DNA of 64,000 nt from Pseudonocardia parietis (GTDB lineage: Bacteria > Actinomycetota > Actinomycetes > Mycobacteriales > Pseudonocardiaceae). Each line of letters opens with the position of its first letter. The first letter of the stretch is position 1. The notes below the pieces were generated by a model. The model searched no databases. It had not been told where the DNA came from and was given only the letters and a program-made list of their open reading frames with translations. Below are positions 52,394 through 60,133 of the stretch, piece after piece. The DNA is taken from assembly GCF_017876315.1 (NCBI RefSeq), contig NZ_JAGINU010000004.1, forward strand, positions 186,001 to 250,000, given 5' to 3'. The translations under genes were made by a program, and so were the position numbers.

Positions 52394-54169
52394 ATGACGA
52401 CCGACGAGCGCGAGTCGTCCCGTGCGGTGTGCGCGACGTGTTCCTACGTCAACGACATCGGCGACCGCTTCTGCGGACGGTGCGGCCGTTCGACGGGGGC
52501 GAGCGTCCCGCCCCGCGCGGAGCCATCCCGCCGGCAGGTCGACTTCAGCACTCGGTACCTGTCGGCCGCCGCCCAGTTGGACCCGAAGTTCGCCGAGGCA
52601 GCCATCGCGGAGTCTCTGGTTGAGCGGACGCGGGCGATCGCCCCCTCCCCGGGGATCAGTTCGGCGACCGTCCTCCGCGAAGCTGTCGCCGCACGGGCGC
52701 GCCGACGGCTCCGGGACGCGATCCTCGTGGCGCTGGTGGTTGCGGTGTTCGTGACTTCTGCGCAGGCCGCGATGGTCTGGCTGGTCCTCGCGAGCGTCGG
52801 CGTCACGGTGTTCGGGATGACCGGCCGGACGCGGAGATGGCCCGTGATCGTGGCCGGCGTGCTGGCCGTGGTCGTGTTGGTCCCGCTGGTCCTGATTGGG
52901 ACCGGCCTGGTGCCGGTCGACGGTGTCGACCAGCAGTTCGGGAACACTCGGCAGGTAGTCGTCCTGCTGTTCCTGGCGGCCGGGGTAGCGGCGGTCTGCC
53001 TGGTCGACGAGGCGCTGGTGGAGAGTCTGGTCCGTGACCGGTTCCGGCCGTCGACGTTCGCGCCCGCCGTCGTGCTCCCGTCCGGATGGGAACGGACGGT
53101 GCGCATGTTCGGGACCCGGCGCTGGGAGGGTGCCCTCGGCCGGGTGGCCGAGGCCGACGAGCGGTACCGGCGGGCCCACGACGAGGCGGACGTGATCGTC
53201 TACCGGGAGCGGATCCCGTTCGTTGGGTCCGGCCCGGTCGTCGACGACAAGATCGTTGCACTGCCGCTGACCCCGGGGACCGCACCAGACGGGACGAGGC
53301 TCGTGCCCCGGCCGTTCGCCGCGTCCGACCTGCACGCGCACGTGGCGGCCGTCGTCGGCGAGCTGCGCGACTCGGTGGCCCTGGCCCCGAGCCGACGGCT
53401 GTCCGCGATGACGATCCGGGAGCAGGTCCTGATCTCCGCGGAGCGTCTGGTGACGAACCTGCACCGCCAGCCGCAAGCTGCCGTGCTACCCGACGTCGCC
53501 GGCCCCCCGGTGACGCACCTGCGACTCGCCGACGTCCGTCACCTCGCGGACCGGCCCGAGGAGTGGATCCGCTACCACCGCTGCTTCCGCGTCGAGGCCT
53601 GGGACCACGACCTCGCGACGTCGACCTACTTCACCGCCGGGACCGACGCCCGGATGCTCTACCTCGAGTGGACGCACTGCGTGCTGTACCCGATCAAGGA
53701 GCGATACCGGGAGATTGACCGCACGCCGCAGTTCGGGGCCGTGCTGCGCGGGCTCGGTGTCGCGTTCGTTCTGCCGGTGACGCTGGGTGAACGAGCGCGG
53801 CGGGTCGTCCACTACTTCCGGCGGATGCCCCAGCGTCCGGGCGACTTGGTCCCGGCCAAGTACGGGGCGGGCAGAAGCCTGCGCGAGCTCGGCTCGGATC
53901 CGGGGGCGCAGGACTTCTTCCAGGACGCCGACGCTGTCCGATACGTCGGGATCATCGAGCGGGCCGTCTACCGCGCGGTGGGCCGGTTCCTGGAAGACCG
54001 CGGCTACTCCGTCGTCGACTTCATGGAAGTCGCGAAGGCCTCGATCACGAACAACACGGTGGCGGTCAGCGGTGGCACGTTCGCCGGCGGGCTGTCCGTC
54101 GGCATCGGCACCGTCACCCAGCAGAACAACCAGGGCGAGAACAGTCCGAGGGGGAGGAAGAAGCCATGA
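52394..54169 (+). CDS. Zinc-ribbon membrane protein with C-terminal Gly-rich motif (591 aa)
   Basis: Unrecognised family. Residues 13-30 form a zinc ribbon (Cys13, Cys16, Cys27, Cys30). Four or so hydrophobic helices lie at about 109-205, then a 350-residue cytoplasmic region with no known motif. The tail (about 558-580) reads NTVAVSGGTFAGGLSVGIGT followed by QQNN, very like the N-terminus of the next protein. Such a shared short Gly-rich motif, at the C-end of one protein and N-end of its neighbour, resembles amyloid/RHIM-type signalling pairs. ATG at 52394; ATGA overlap with the next gene. Confidence 0.7.
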   Translation: MTTDERESSRAVCATCSYVNDIGDRFCGRCGRSTGASVPPRAEPSRRQVDFSTRYLSAAAQLDPKFAEAAIAESLVERTRAIAPSPGISSATVLREAVAARARRRLRDAILVALVVAVFVTSAQAAMVWLVLASVGVTVFGMTGRTRRWPVIVAGVLAVVVLVPLVLIGTGLVPVDGVDQQFGNTRQVVVLLFLAAGVAAVCLVDEALVESLVRDRFRPSTFAPAVVLPSGWERTVRMFGTRRWEGALGRVAEADERYRRAHDEADVIVYRERIPFVGSGPVVDDKIVALPLTPGTAPDGTRLVPRPFAASDLHAHVAAVVGELRDSVALAPSRRLSAMTIREQVLISAERLVTNLHRQPQAAVLPDVAGPPVTHLRLADVRHLADRPEEWIRYHRCFRVEAWDHDLATSTYFTAGTDARMLYLEWTHCVLYPIKERYREIDRTPQFGAVLRGLGVAFVLPVTLGERARRVVHYFRRMPQRPGDLVPAKYGAGRSLRELGSDPGAQDFFQDADAVRYVGIIERAVYRAVGRFLEDRGYSVVDFMEVAKASITNNTVAVSGGTFAGGLSVGIGTVTQQNNQGENSPRGRKKP

Positions 54170-54543
54170 CCGCGAGCACCGGGTCCTCAGGTGACTCTGT
54201 CATCCGCATCGGCGGTGGCACGTTCACGGGCGGCACCGCGATCGGCATCGGCACGACGAGCCAGGTGACCAACGTCGGCCCCCCGCCTGAGCGGGCCGAC
54301 CTCCGGACCGCGCTGGAGGAGGTCCGCGAGCGGATCGTGGCCGGCGGCCGGGACGAGTCCGAGCGGATCGAGCTCCGCGCCGACGTACAGGCGATCCTGC
54401 GGGAGCTCGAGCGTGACGAGCCGCGGCCCGCCGTCGTCCGGAGCCGGTGGGACGCCGTCCGCGCCGTCCTCGGGAAGGTCCTCGACCACAGCGGTGAGCT
54501 CATGAAGATCACCGAAATTGTCGCGAACCAGTTCGCCGCTTGA
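54166..54543 (+). CDS. Small helical protein with N-terminal Gly-rich motif (125 aa)
   Basis: Residues about 11-32 (SVIRIGGGTFTGGTAIGIGT, then SQVTN) repeat the motif at the end of the 591-residue neighbour. The rest is charged and helical (about 45-120), with LRTALEEVRERIVAGG and VQAILRELERDEPRP resembling the helical C-terminal domains that accompany amyloid-like motifs in bacterial signalling proteins. No enzyme motif is seen. It is probably an adaptor that assembles with the membrane protein through the shared motif. This is inference from sequence pattern only. Confidence 0.65.
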   Translation: MTASTGSSGDSVIRIGGGTFTGGTAIGIGTTSQVTNVGPPPERADLRTALEEVRERIVAGGRDESERIELRADVQAILRELERDEPRPAVVRSRWDAVRAVLGKVLDHSGELMKITEIVANQFAA

Positions 54544-54545
54544 CG

Positions 54546-55301
54546 ATGAGCCACTGCGAATCGTGCGGGCGCGGGCTACGCGCGGAGGCGCAGTTCTGCC
54601 CGGAGTGCGGCATACGCGTCGAGGAGACCCGCGACTTCGACGGCCACGGTGGCGGGCACGCTGATCGACCGTCCGGGCCGAGCGTCACCGGGTTGCGCCG
54701 GGGCGTCGTACCTGCGCTGGCCGCCGCGGCCGCGGTGGTGCTGGTCGCGGGCGGTGTCGGGATTTATCTCCTTGCCCGGCCCGGGCCAAGTCCCACAACC
54801 CCGACCAGCTCGCCGCCGATCGCGACCACCGCGCCGATGGCCTCGCCTCCGATCACGATGACCAAGCCGCGTACGGCGACCCCCTGGACGAGCGTGCCTT
54901 GGACGTCGACCGCACCCCCCACGTACGTCTCGGACGAGCAGTGGCTCCGGGACCAGGCCGGCTATGACTACCCGACCGCCGAAGCCTACTTGGGCTACTG
55001 GCTACCTCAGGTCTCTTCGAAGAGGATCGGGTCCGACGGCTACGACGCGGCCGCGATCGTCCAGGACTACCGTGACTCCGTGGAAAGTCGGCCCGACACG
55101 CGTTTTCTCCTCGTAGGGTCAGACGACTTCGCGAGCTTCACCGGCTCGGGGTACTGGGTCACCCTGGCCGCGCGTCCGTTCTCCACCGCGGCGGAGGCGA
55201 ACGCGTGGTGCGACGCCGAGGACTACCCCGTGCAGAACTGCTACGCGAAACGACTTTCACAAACCGAGGGACCGGTCGGTAACTCCGTGCCGCGGGGATG
55301 A
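54546..55301 (+). CDS. Zinc-ribbon single-pass membrane protein (251 aa)
   Basis: N-terminal zinc ribbon with two CxxC pairs (CESCGRGL and CPECGIRV), one membrane helix at about residues 55-78 (VVPALAAAAAVVLVAGGVGI), a Pro/Thr-rich extracytoplasmic linker to about 125, and a C-terminal domain ending with YWVTLAARPFSTAAEANAWC and two further Cys that could form a disulfide. The outer domain looks like an envelope-binding module of unknown ligand. ATG at 54546 is chosen; a TTG at 54540 overlaps the previous stop. It is probably the third gene of the operon. Confidence 0.65.
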   Translation: MSHCESCGRGLRAEAQFCPECGIRVEETRDFDGHGGGHADRPSGPSVTGLRRGVVPALAAAAAVVLVAGGVGIYLLARPGPSPTTPTSSPPIATTAPMASPPITMTKPRTATPWTSVPWTSTAPPTYVSDEQWLRDQAGYDYPTAEAYLGYWLPQVSSKRIGSDGYDAAAIVQDYRDSVESRPDTRFLLVGSDDFASFTGSGYWVTLAARPFSTAAEANAWCDAEDYPVQNCYAKRLSQTEGPVGNSVPRG

Positions 55302-55444
55302 GCGGGGCAGGTGGCTGCGAAACCCTTCACCAATCCACGCGGCCGGGCGCGACGAGTCCCCGTCGACGGCCTCGACGAGTAGATCGCGGTGTGAGTTCAG
55401 CGGAGGGCGTGATCGGGAAATCCTGGGCACCGACGTGCCACCGG

Positions 55445-55562
55445 CCCACGTTGTCTCCTCCGATTCGGTGCGGCTGGTCCGGCCGCATCGATTGTGTGGT
55501 CATCAGCCTGGCAGTGACGGGGTCTGGTGGCCGGCGGGACGCGCGGCAAATGCGTTTGATCG
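55445..55562. repeat. Dispersed intergenic repeat, copy B
   Basis: Degenerate second copy of 301-428. The GGAGACAACGTGGGC start block of the small 99-305 gene is kept, but the reading frame after the GTG no longer resembles that gene. Confidence 0.75.
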
Positions 55563-55736
55563 ATCGGCAGAGGGTGCTGTCTGCGGGGCAGATGGCTGTC
55601 AGTTCTGGCAGGTGACGATGGCATAGGTGTCCTCCGCAGAGATCTCTGAGATGTCGAGGCCCGCACGCTCTTCGTACGAGATCGGGGCGCTCCCGGGGTT
55701 CTGGGCGCGGAGACATCGGCGAAAGTCATGCCGCGT

Positions 55737-55940
55737 TCATCCGGCAGCCCTACGGTCGCCGCCATGAACGAGCAGCTGCACACTCGCCGAGCAGCTCGCC
55801 GTAGAACTCGCTGACGGTCTTGTCCTGGTTTCCCAGACGGCGATTCGGCGCGCGAGGCTCTGGTCCTTCGGCAGCTGTTCGCCCCGGGCGCGTGGCAGGG
55901 GCTCGTAGCTCGTGGACCCGGTGTTCTGGTCGTGGTCCAT
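55737..55940 (-). pseudogene. Possible broken small gene
   Basis: ATG at 55940 with CAGGAA upstream opens MDHDQNTGSTSYEPLPRARG and continues plausibly for about 37 residues. After that the natural-looking sequence (QDKTVSEFYGELLGE) carries on in another frame, suggesting a frameshift. The family is not recognised. Confidence 0.25.
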
Positions 55941-56033
55941 CTGCAGTTCCTGCCCCGCGCCACACCTCGGGGCCGGCGGGGCCCGCCCGCACGGTGGCGG
56001 GACAGGCGTCGGCGTTGGTTCCTCGGTGGTTGG

Positions 56034-56318
56034 TCAGACGGGGGTGGCGTCGAGATCCTGCGCCAGCAGTTCGGCCAGCGCGTCCAGTGCGGATTCGCCG
56101 TCGGCGTCGTCAGTCGAGGTCAGGACGACCTCCTCGCCGGACTGCACGCCCAGTCCCATGACGGACAGGATGGAGGCGGCGTCCACCGGTCCGCGGGTGC
56201 CGTCGGCGGTCGCGATCTGAATCTTGACGGACCGCTGCTGGGCGGCAGTGCAGAACAGCTTGGCGGGGCGGGCGTGCAGCCCCACGGACGAACCGATCTT
56301 CACACGGCGCTCTGCCAT
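56034..56318 (-). CDS. ptsH: Phosphocarrier protein HPr (94 aa)
   Basis: Carries phosphate from Enzyme I to EIIA of the sugar phosphotransferase system. The active His15 is in VGLHARPA, and DAASILSVMGLG matches the second conserved block, though actinobacterial HPr is generally not Ser-regulated. Last gene of the fructose operon, 30 bases after the EIIBC stop. The length is standard. Confidence 0.95.
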   Translation of the reverse strand: MAERRVKIGSSVGLHARPAKLFCTAAQQRSVKIQIATADGTRGPVDAASILSVMGLGVQSGEEVVLTSTDDADGESALDALAELLAQDLDATPV

Positions 56319-56348
56319 GTCGTGCTCCTCTTCGTTGCTGGGTGCGGG

Positions 56349-57848
56349 TCAGCCCGCGACCGGGGTGGCGGACGGGGTGGATGCGGCTGGTTCGGCGTCC
56401 TTGGCGGCGGGTGTGCGGCGGGCCGACTTCAGGCCGATCACCAGCGCGGCCGAGACGGCGGTGCCGGCGAGGATCGCGAGCAGGTAGGGGAACGGGTTAC
56501 CGATCAGTGGGACCACGAAGATCCCGCCGTGCGGGGCTCGCAGGGTCGAGCCGAACGCCATCGACAGCGAGCCGGTGACCGCGGAGCCGGCCATGATCGA
56601 CGGGATCACCCGCAGCGGGTCGGCTGCGGCGAACGGGATCGCGCCTTCGGTGATGAACGAGGCGCCCAGCAGCCAGGCGGCGCGGCCGTTCTCCTGCTCG
56701 ATCTGGCTGAACTGGCTCCTGCGGAGGGCGGTGGCCAGTGCCAGCGCCAGTGGCGGGGTCATGCCGGCGGCCATCACCGCAGCCATGATCATCAGCGAGG
56801 TTTCGGAGCCGGTGGACAGGCCTGCGACGGCGAAGGCGTATGCGGCCTTGTTCACCGGGCCGCCCATGTCGAAGGCCACCATCAGGCCGAGTAGCGCACC
56901 GAGCAGGATCGCGTTGGTGCCGGACAGGCTGTTCAGCCAGTTGGTGAGGCCGGTCGTGGCTGCGGCGAGGGGTTGTCCGAGGAGCAGGAACATGACCGTG
57001 CCCACGATCGCGGTGCCGATCAGCGGGAGTACCAGCACCGGCATGATGCCGGCCAGCGCACGCGGTGGCTGCCACAGCTTGAGGCCGTAGATGAGGGCAC
57101 CGGCCAGCAGGCCGGCGACCAGGCCGCCGAGGAAGCCCGCCTGGGTGTCGACGGCGATCATGCCGCCGACGAAGCCGGGTACCAGGGCGGGTCGATCGGC
57201 GATGGCGTAGGCGATGAAGCCGGCCAGTACCGGGACGAGGAAGCCGAAGGCCAGGGTGCCGATCTGGAATGACAGCGCGGCCCACGAGGTCAGCGAGCCC
57301 GGGTCGAAGTTGATCGAGGAGACGTTGTCCTCACCGATCGAGACGATGTCCGGTGCGTCGGAGATCTGGTAGCCGCCGAGCGCGAAGCTCAGGGCGATCA
57401 GCAGGCCGCCGGCGGCGACGAACGGGATGATGTAGGAGACGCCGGTCATCAGCCAGCCGCGTAGCTTCGCGCCGAAGCCGGTTGTGACGCCCATGTCTGC
57501 GCCGTCCGGGGCGGTCGCGGGGGCGGGGGTGTGCTTGGGCTGCTCGGTGGCCTTGGTGACGGCCTGCTCGATCAGGCCGGGCGCGCCGCCGATGGCCTTC
57601 TTGACCGGCGCGGCGACGGTCGGGAGGTGTGCGAAGCGTTCCTTGTCCCGCACTTCGACGTCGGCGGCCAGGATGATCGCGTCCGCGGCGTCGAGCTGCT
57701 GCTGGGTGAAGGGTGTGGAGCCGGCCGAGCCCTGGGTCTCGACCACGATCTCGTGGCCGGCTTCCTCCGCGGCGGCCTCGAGGGCCTCGGCGGCCATGTA
57801 GGTGTGCGCGATGCCGGTCGGGCACGCGGTCACGGCGAGGAGCTTCAC
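56349..57848 (-). CDS. fruA: PTS fructose-specific EIIBC component (499 aa)
   Basis: Membrane permease that imports and phosphorylates fructose to fructose 1-phosphate. The EIIB domain occupies residues 1-100 with phosphorylated Cys9 in ACPTGIAHT, then an Ala/Pro linker, and EIIC (about 125-480) with eight or more membrane helices, including PFVAAGGLLIALSFALGGY. EIIA is a separate gene, unlike E. coli FruA/FruB organisation. The start overlaps the EIIA stop by four bases. Confidence 0.95.
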   Translation of the reverse strand: MKLLAVTACPTGIAHTYMAAEALEAAAEEAGHEIVVETQGSAGSTPFTQQQLDAADAIILAADVEVRDKERFAHLPTVAAPVKKAIGGAPGLIEQAVTKATEQPKHTPAPATAPDGADMGVTTGFGAKLRGWLMTGVSYIIPFVAAGGLLIALSFALGGYQISDAPDIVSIGEDNVSSINFDPGSLTSWAALSFQIGTLAFGFLVPVLAGFIAYAIADRPALVPGFVGGMIAVDTQAGFLGGLVAGLLAGALIYGLKLWQPPRALAGIMPVLVLPLIGTAIVGTVMFLLLGQPLAAATTGLTNWLNSLSGTNAILLGALLGLMVAFDMGGPVNKAAYAFAVAGLSTGSETSLMIMAAVMAAGMTPPLALALATALRRSQFSQIEQENGRAAWLLGASFITEGAIPFAAADPLRVIPSIMAGSAVTGSLSMAFGSTLRAPHGGIFVVPLIGNPFPYLLAILAGTAVSAALVIGLKSARRTPAAKDAEPAASTPSATPVAG

Positions 57849-58294
57849 GCTCCCACCTCCTGCTGGATGAACGACGCGACGGCGGCGGGATCGGTGGCAC
57901 CCAGGAGCTCGTGTTTGAAGGAGGCACGGACCAGGCGGCGGGCCAGCGCGGCCAGCACGGTCATGTGGTCGGTGCTCCCGCCCTCCGGGGCGGCGATCAT
58001 GAAGATCAGGTTGGCGTGGCCGTCCTCGGCGCCGAAGTCGACGCCGGTGCTGCTGCGGCCGAACGCGAGGCTCGGCTCGGTGACGGCGGTCGACCGGCAG
58101 TGCGGGATGCCGATCCCGCCCTCGAGGCCGGTCGGCATCTGGGCCTCGCGGGCCTCGATGTCGGCCAGGAACCGGTCCAGGTCGGTGACCCGGCCGGCGT
58201 CGACCAGGCGTCCGGCCAGCGCGGCGACGGTGGCCTTGCGGTCGGCCGACGGCACGTCGAGGTCGACCAGATCAGCGGTGATCAGTGCAGTCAT
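57845..58294 (-). CDS. PTS fructose-specific EIIA component (149 aa)
   Basis: EIIA of the fructose/mannitol family. It receives phosphate from HPr on His65 (GGIGIPHCRS) and hands it to EIIB. The single domain runs the whole length. ATG at 58294 overlaps the fruK stop as ATGA; longer frames upstream are antisense or out of frame with fruK. Confidence 0.9.
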   Translation of the reverse strand: MTALITADLVDLDVPSADRKATVAALAGRLVDAGRVTDLDRFLADIEAREAQMPTGLEGGIGIPHCRSTAVTEPSLAFGRSSTGVDFGAEDGHANLIFMIAAPEGGSTDHMTVLAALARRLVRASFKHELLGATDPAAVASFIQQEVGA

Positions 58295-59277
58295 GCGGCA
58301 TCTCCCGAGAGGGCGAGGGTGACGTCGGGCGTGGGTGCCAGTTCGACGTCGTCGAGTCGGATGTCGGCCGGGCCCGGCGTGGCGGAGCCGGGCAGGCGGC
58401 AGGCGGCGGCGCCGTAGGCGACGGCGTGTCGAAGGGCGTCTGGGCCTTCTCCGCCCGCGGCCAGGAACCCGGCCAGGGTGGAGTCGCCGGCGCCGACCGT
58501 GCTGCGCACGGTGATTGCAGGGGTTCGGGCGTGGTACTCGCCGGACCGGTCGATCAGCAGGGCGCCGCCGGCGCCCAGGCTGACAAGCACCGCGCCGATG
58601 CCGCGGGCGCGCAGCTCGCGCGCGGCCAGCAGGACGTCGCCGAGGCTGCCCAGTGGGCGTCCGACGAGTTCGGTCAGCTCGGCGTGGTTGGGTTTCACGA
58701 GGTCGGGTGCGGCGGCCACCGCGTGGTGCAGCGGCGTGCCCGAGGTGTCGATCGCGATCCGCAGGCCGGGCCTGCGACAGCGCCGCACGAGCTCGGCGTG
58801 GTAGTCGTCGTCGACCCCGGCCGGCAGCGAACCGCAGCTGACCAGCCAGCTCGCGCCTGTACCCAGGGCACACGCCCGGTCGGTCAGCGCCGCGGCCTCC
58901 GCGGCCGACAGCCGCGGCCCCTGCTCGTTAATCTTGGTGGTGACGCCGTTTGGTTCGACCAGCGTGAGGTTGACGCGGGTCGCCTCGGTGATCGGGACGG
59001 TCACGGTGGTGACGTCGGTCGGTTCCAGCAGTCCGGCCAGCCGTTCGCCGGGGGTCATCCCGGCCGGCAGCAGCGCGACGACGCGGCGCCCGGCCGCGGC
59101 CAGGGCGCGTGCGACGTTGACGCCCTTGCCGCCCGGGTCGACGCGGACCGAGCTCGCCCGGTGAACCGCACCCCGGACCAGGTGCGGTAGCTCGATGGTG
59201 CGGTCCAGGCTCGGGTTCGGTGTGACCGTGACGAACAACGGCGGTGTCGCGGAACGCTCGTGGGCGGACGGGGTCAT
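58291..59277 (-). CDS. fruK: 1-phosphofructokinase (328 aa)
   Basis: PfkB-family kinase converting fructose 1-phosphate to fructose 1,6-bisphosphate. Substrate motif VTPNPSLDRTIELP, PGGKGVNVARALAAAG, and the catalytic GAGDSTLAGF near residue 255 are all present. ATG at 59277 overlaps the regulator stop by four bases. Its position between regulator and EIIA is typical of actinobacterial fru operons. Confidence 0.95.
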   Translation of the reverse strand: MTPSAHERSATPPLFVTVTPNPSLDRTIELPHLVRGAVHRASSVRVDPGGKGVNVARALAAAGRRVVALLPAGMTPGERLAGLLEPTDVTTVTVPITEATRVNLTLVEPNGVTTKINEQGPRLSAAEAAALTDRACALGTGASWLVSCGSLPAGVDDDYHAELVRRCRRPGLRIAIDTSGTPLHHAVAAAPDLVKPNHAELTELVGRPLGSLGDVLLAARELRARGIGAVLVSLGAGGALLIDRSGEYHARTPAITVRSTVGAGDSTLAGFLAAGGEGPDALRHAVAYGAAACRLPGSATPGPADIRLDDVELAPTPDVTLALSGDAA

Positions 59278-60035
59278 GCGCGTATCACCTTGGGTCCGGT
59301 GGCCTCCAGCGCGTCGACCTCCGCGGGATCGAGGCCGGTATCGGTGATCAGGGTGTCGATCGAGTCCAGCGTCGCGAAGCGGACGAACTGGTCGGAGCCG
59401 AACTTGCTCGCGTCGGCGACGACCACCGAGCGCCGGGAGGCGCGGAGCATCGCCTGTTTGGTGGCGCCCTCGTCCGGGTCCGGGGTGGTGAACCCGCGGG
59501 CGGCCGAGAAGCCGTTGGTGCCGAGAAATGCCACGTCGACGGTGAGGCCGGCGAGCAGGCTGACGGCCCAGTCGTCGACAGTGGCCAGGGTCGTCGCGCG
59601 TACCCGCCCGCCGAGCAGGCGCAGGTGCACGTTCGGGCGCCCGGCCAGCGACGACGCGATCGGCAGCGAGTTGGTGACGACGGTGATGTCCCGCTCTCGC
59701 GGGAGCACGTTGGCGAGGCGGGCCGTGGTGGTGCCGGCGTCGATCAGGATCGTGGCGGCGTTGCCGAGCTCGGCGAGCGCGGCCTTGGCGATCCGCTCCT
59801 TCTCCGCGCCGTACTGGGTGTCGCGCTGCCCCACGCCCGGCTCGAAGTCGAGCAAGTCCGACGGGATGGCCCCGCCGTGGACCCGGCGGACCAGGCCCTG
59901 CCGTTCGAGTCCACCCAGGTCCCGGCGGATCGTCTCGGGCGTGACGTCGAGTTCCTCGGCGACAGCGGCTACGTCGATCCGGCCCCGGTCGCGGGTTCGG
60001 TCGAGCAGCCACTGCTGACGCTCCGCTGCATACAT
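59274..60035 (-). CDS. fruR: DeoR-family repressor of fructose utilisation (253 aa)
   Basis: N-terminal winged helix (ERQQWLLDRTRDRGRIDVAA, then VTPETIRRDLGGLERQGLVR) and a C-terminal DeoR sugar-phosphate sensor domain (LIDAGTTTARLA and DVAFLGTNGFS). It likely senses fructose 1-phosphate and represses its own operon and the divergent ptsI. The start at 60035 faces ptsI across a 98-bp gap that carries repeated TGTTTG motifs. Confidence 0.85.
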   Translation of the reverse strand: MYAAERQQWLLDRTRDRGRIDVAAVAEELDVTPETIRRDLGGLERQGLVRRVHGGAIPSDLLDFEPGVGQRDTQYGAEKERIAKAALAELGNAATILIDAGTTTARLANVLPRERDITVVTNSLPIASSLAGRPNVHLRLLGGRVRATTLATVDDWAVSLLAGLTVDVAFLGTNGFSAARGFTTPDPDEGATKQAMLRASRRSVVVADASKFGSDQFVRFATLDSIDTLITDTGLDPAEVDALEATGPKVIRA

Positions 60036-60133
60036 CTTTGTTTGCCCCCGACTTGGTGCTTGCTTGTGTCTGAGTATGTGGGTTCTACTGTGTTTGTCAA
60101 CGGGTCACGCCGAAGTCGCCCAGGGAGCCCTCC
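60036..60133. promoter_or_regulatory. fruR-ptsI divergent promoter and operator region
   Basis: 98 bases, AT-richer than the flanks. Two TGTTTG hexamers (60039-60044 and 60091-60096) and a related TTGCTTG (60060-60066) could be operator sites for the DeoR-family repressor. One site lies beside each start codon. Confidence 0.5.

Larger units (their letters stand above)
55302..56033. other. Non-coding region with decayed copies
   Basis: About 730 bases without an intact gene. It holds repeat copy B (55445-55562), a second echo of the nuclease start region near 55750-55770 (CCCTACGGTCGCCGCCATGAACG, against the equivalent sequence ending at 507), a possible broken minus-strand gene (55737-55940), and a short GC hairpin near 55982-56001 just after the HPr gene. 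Confidence 0.5.
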
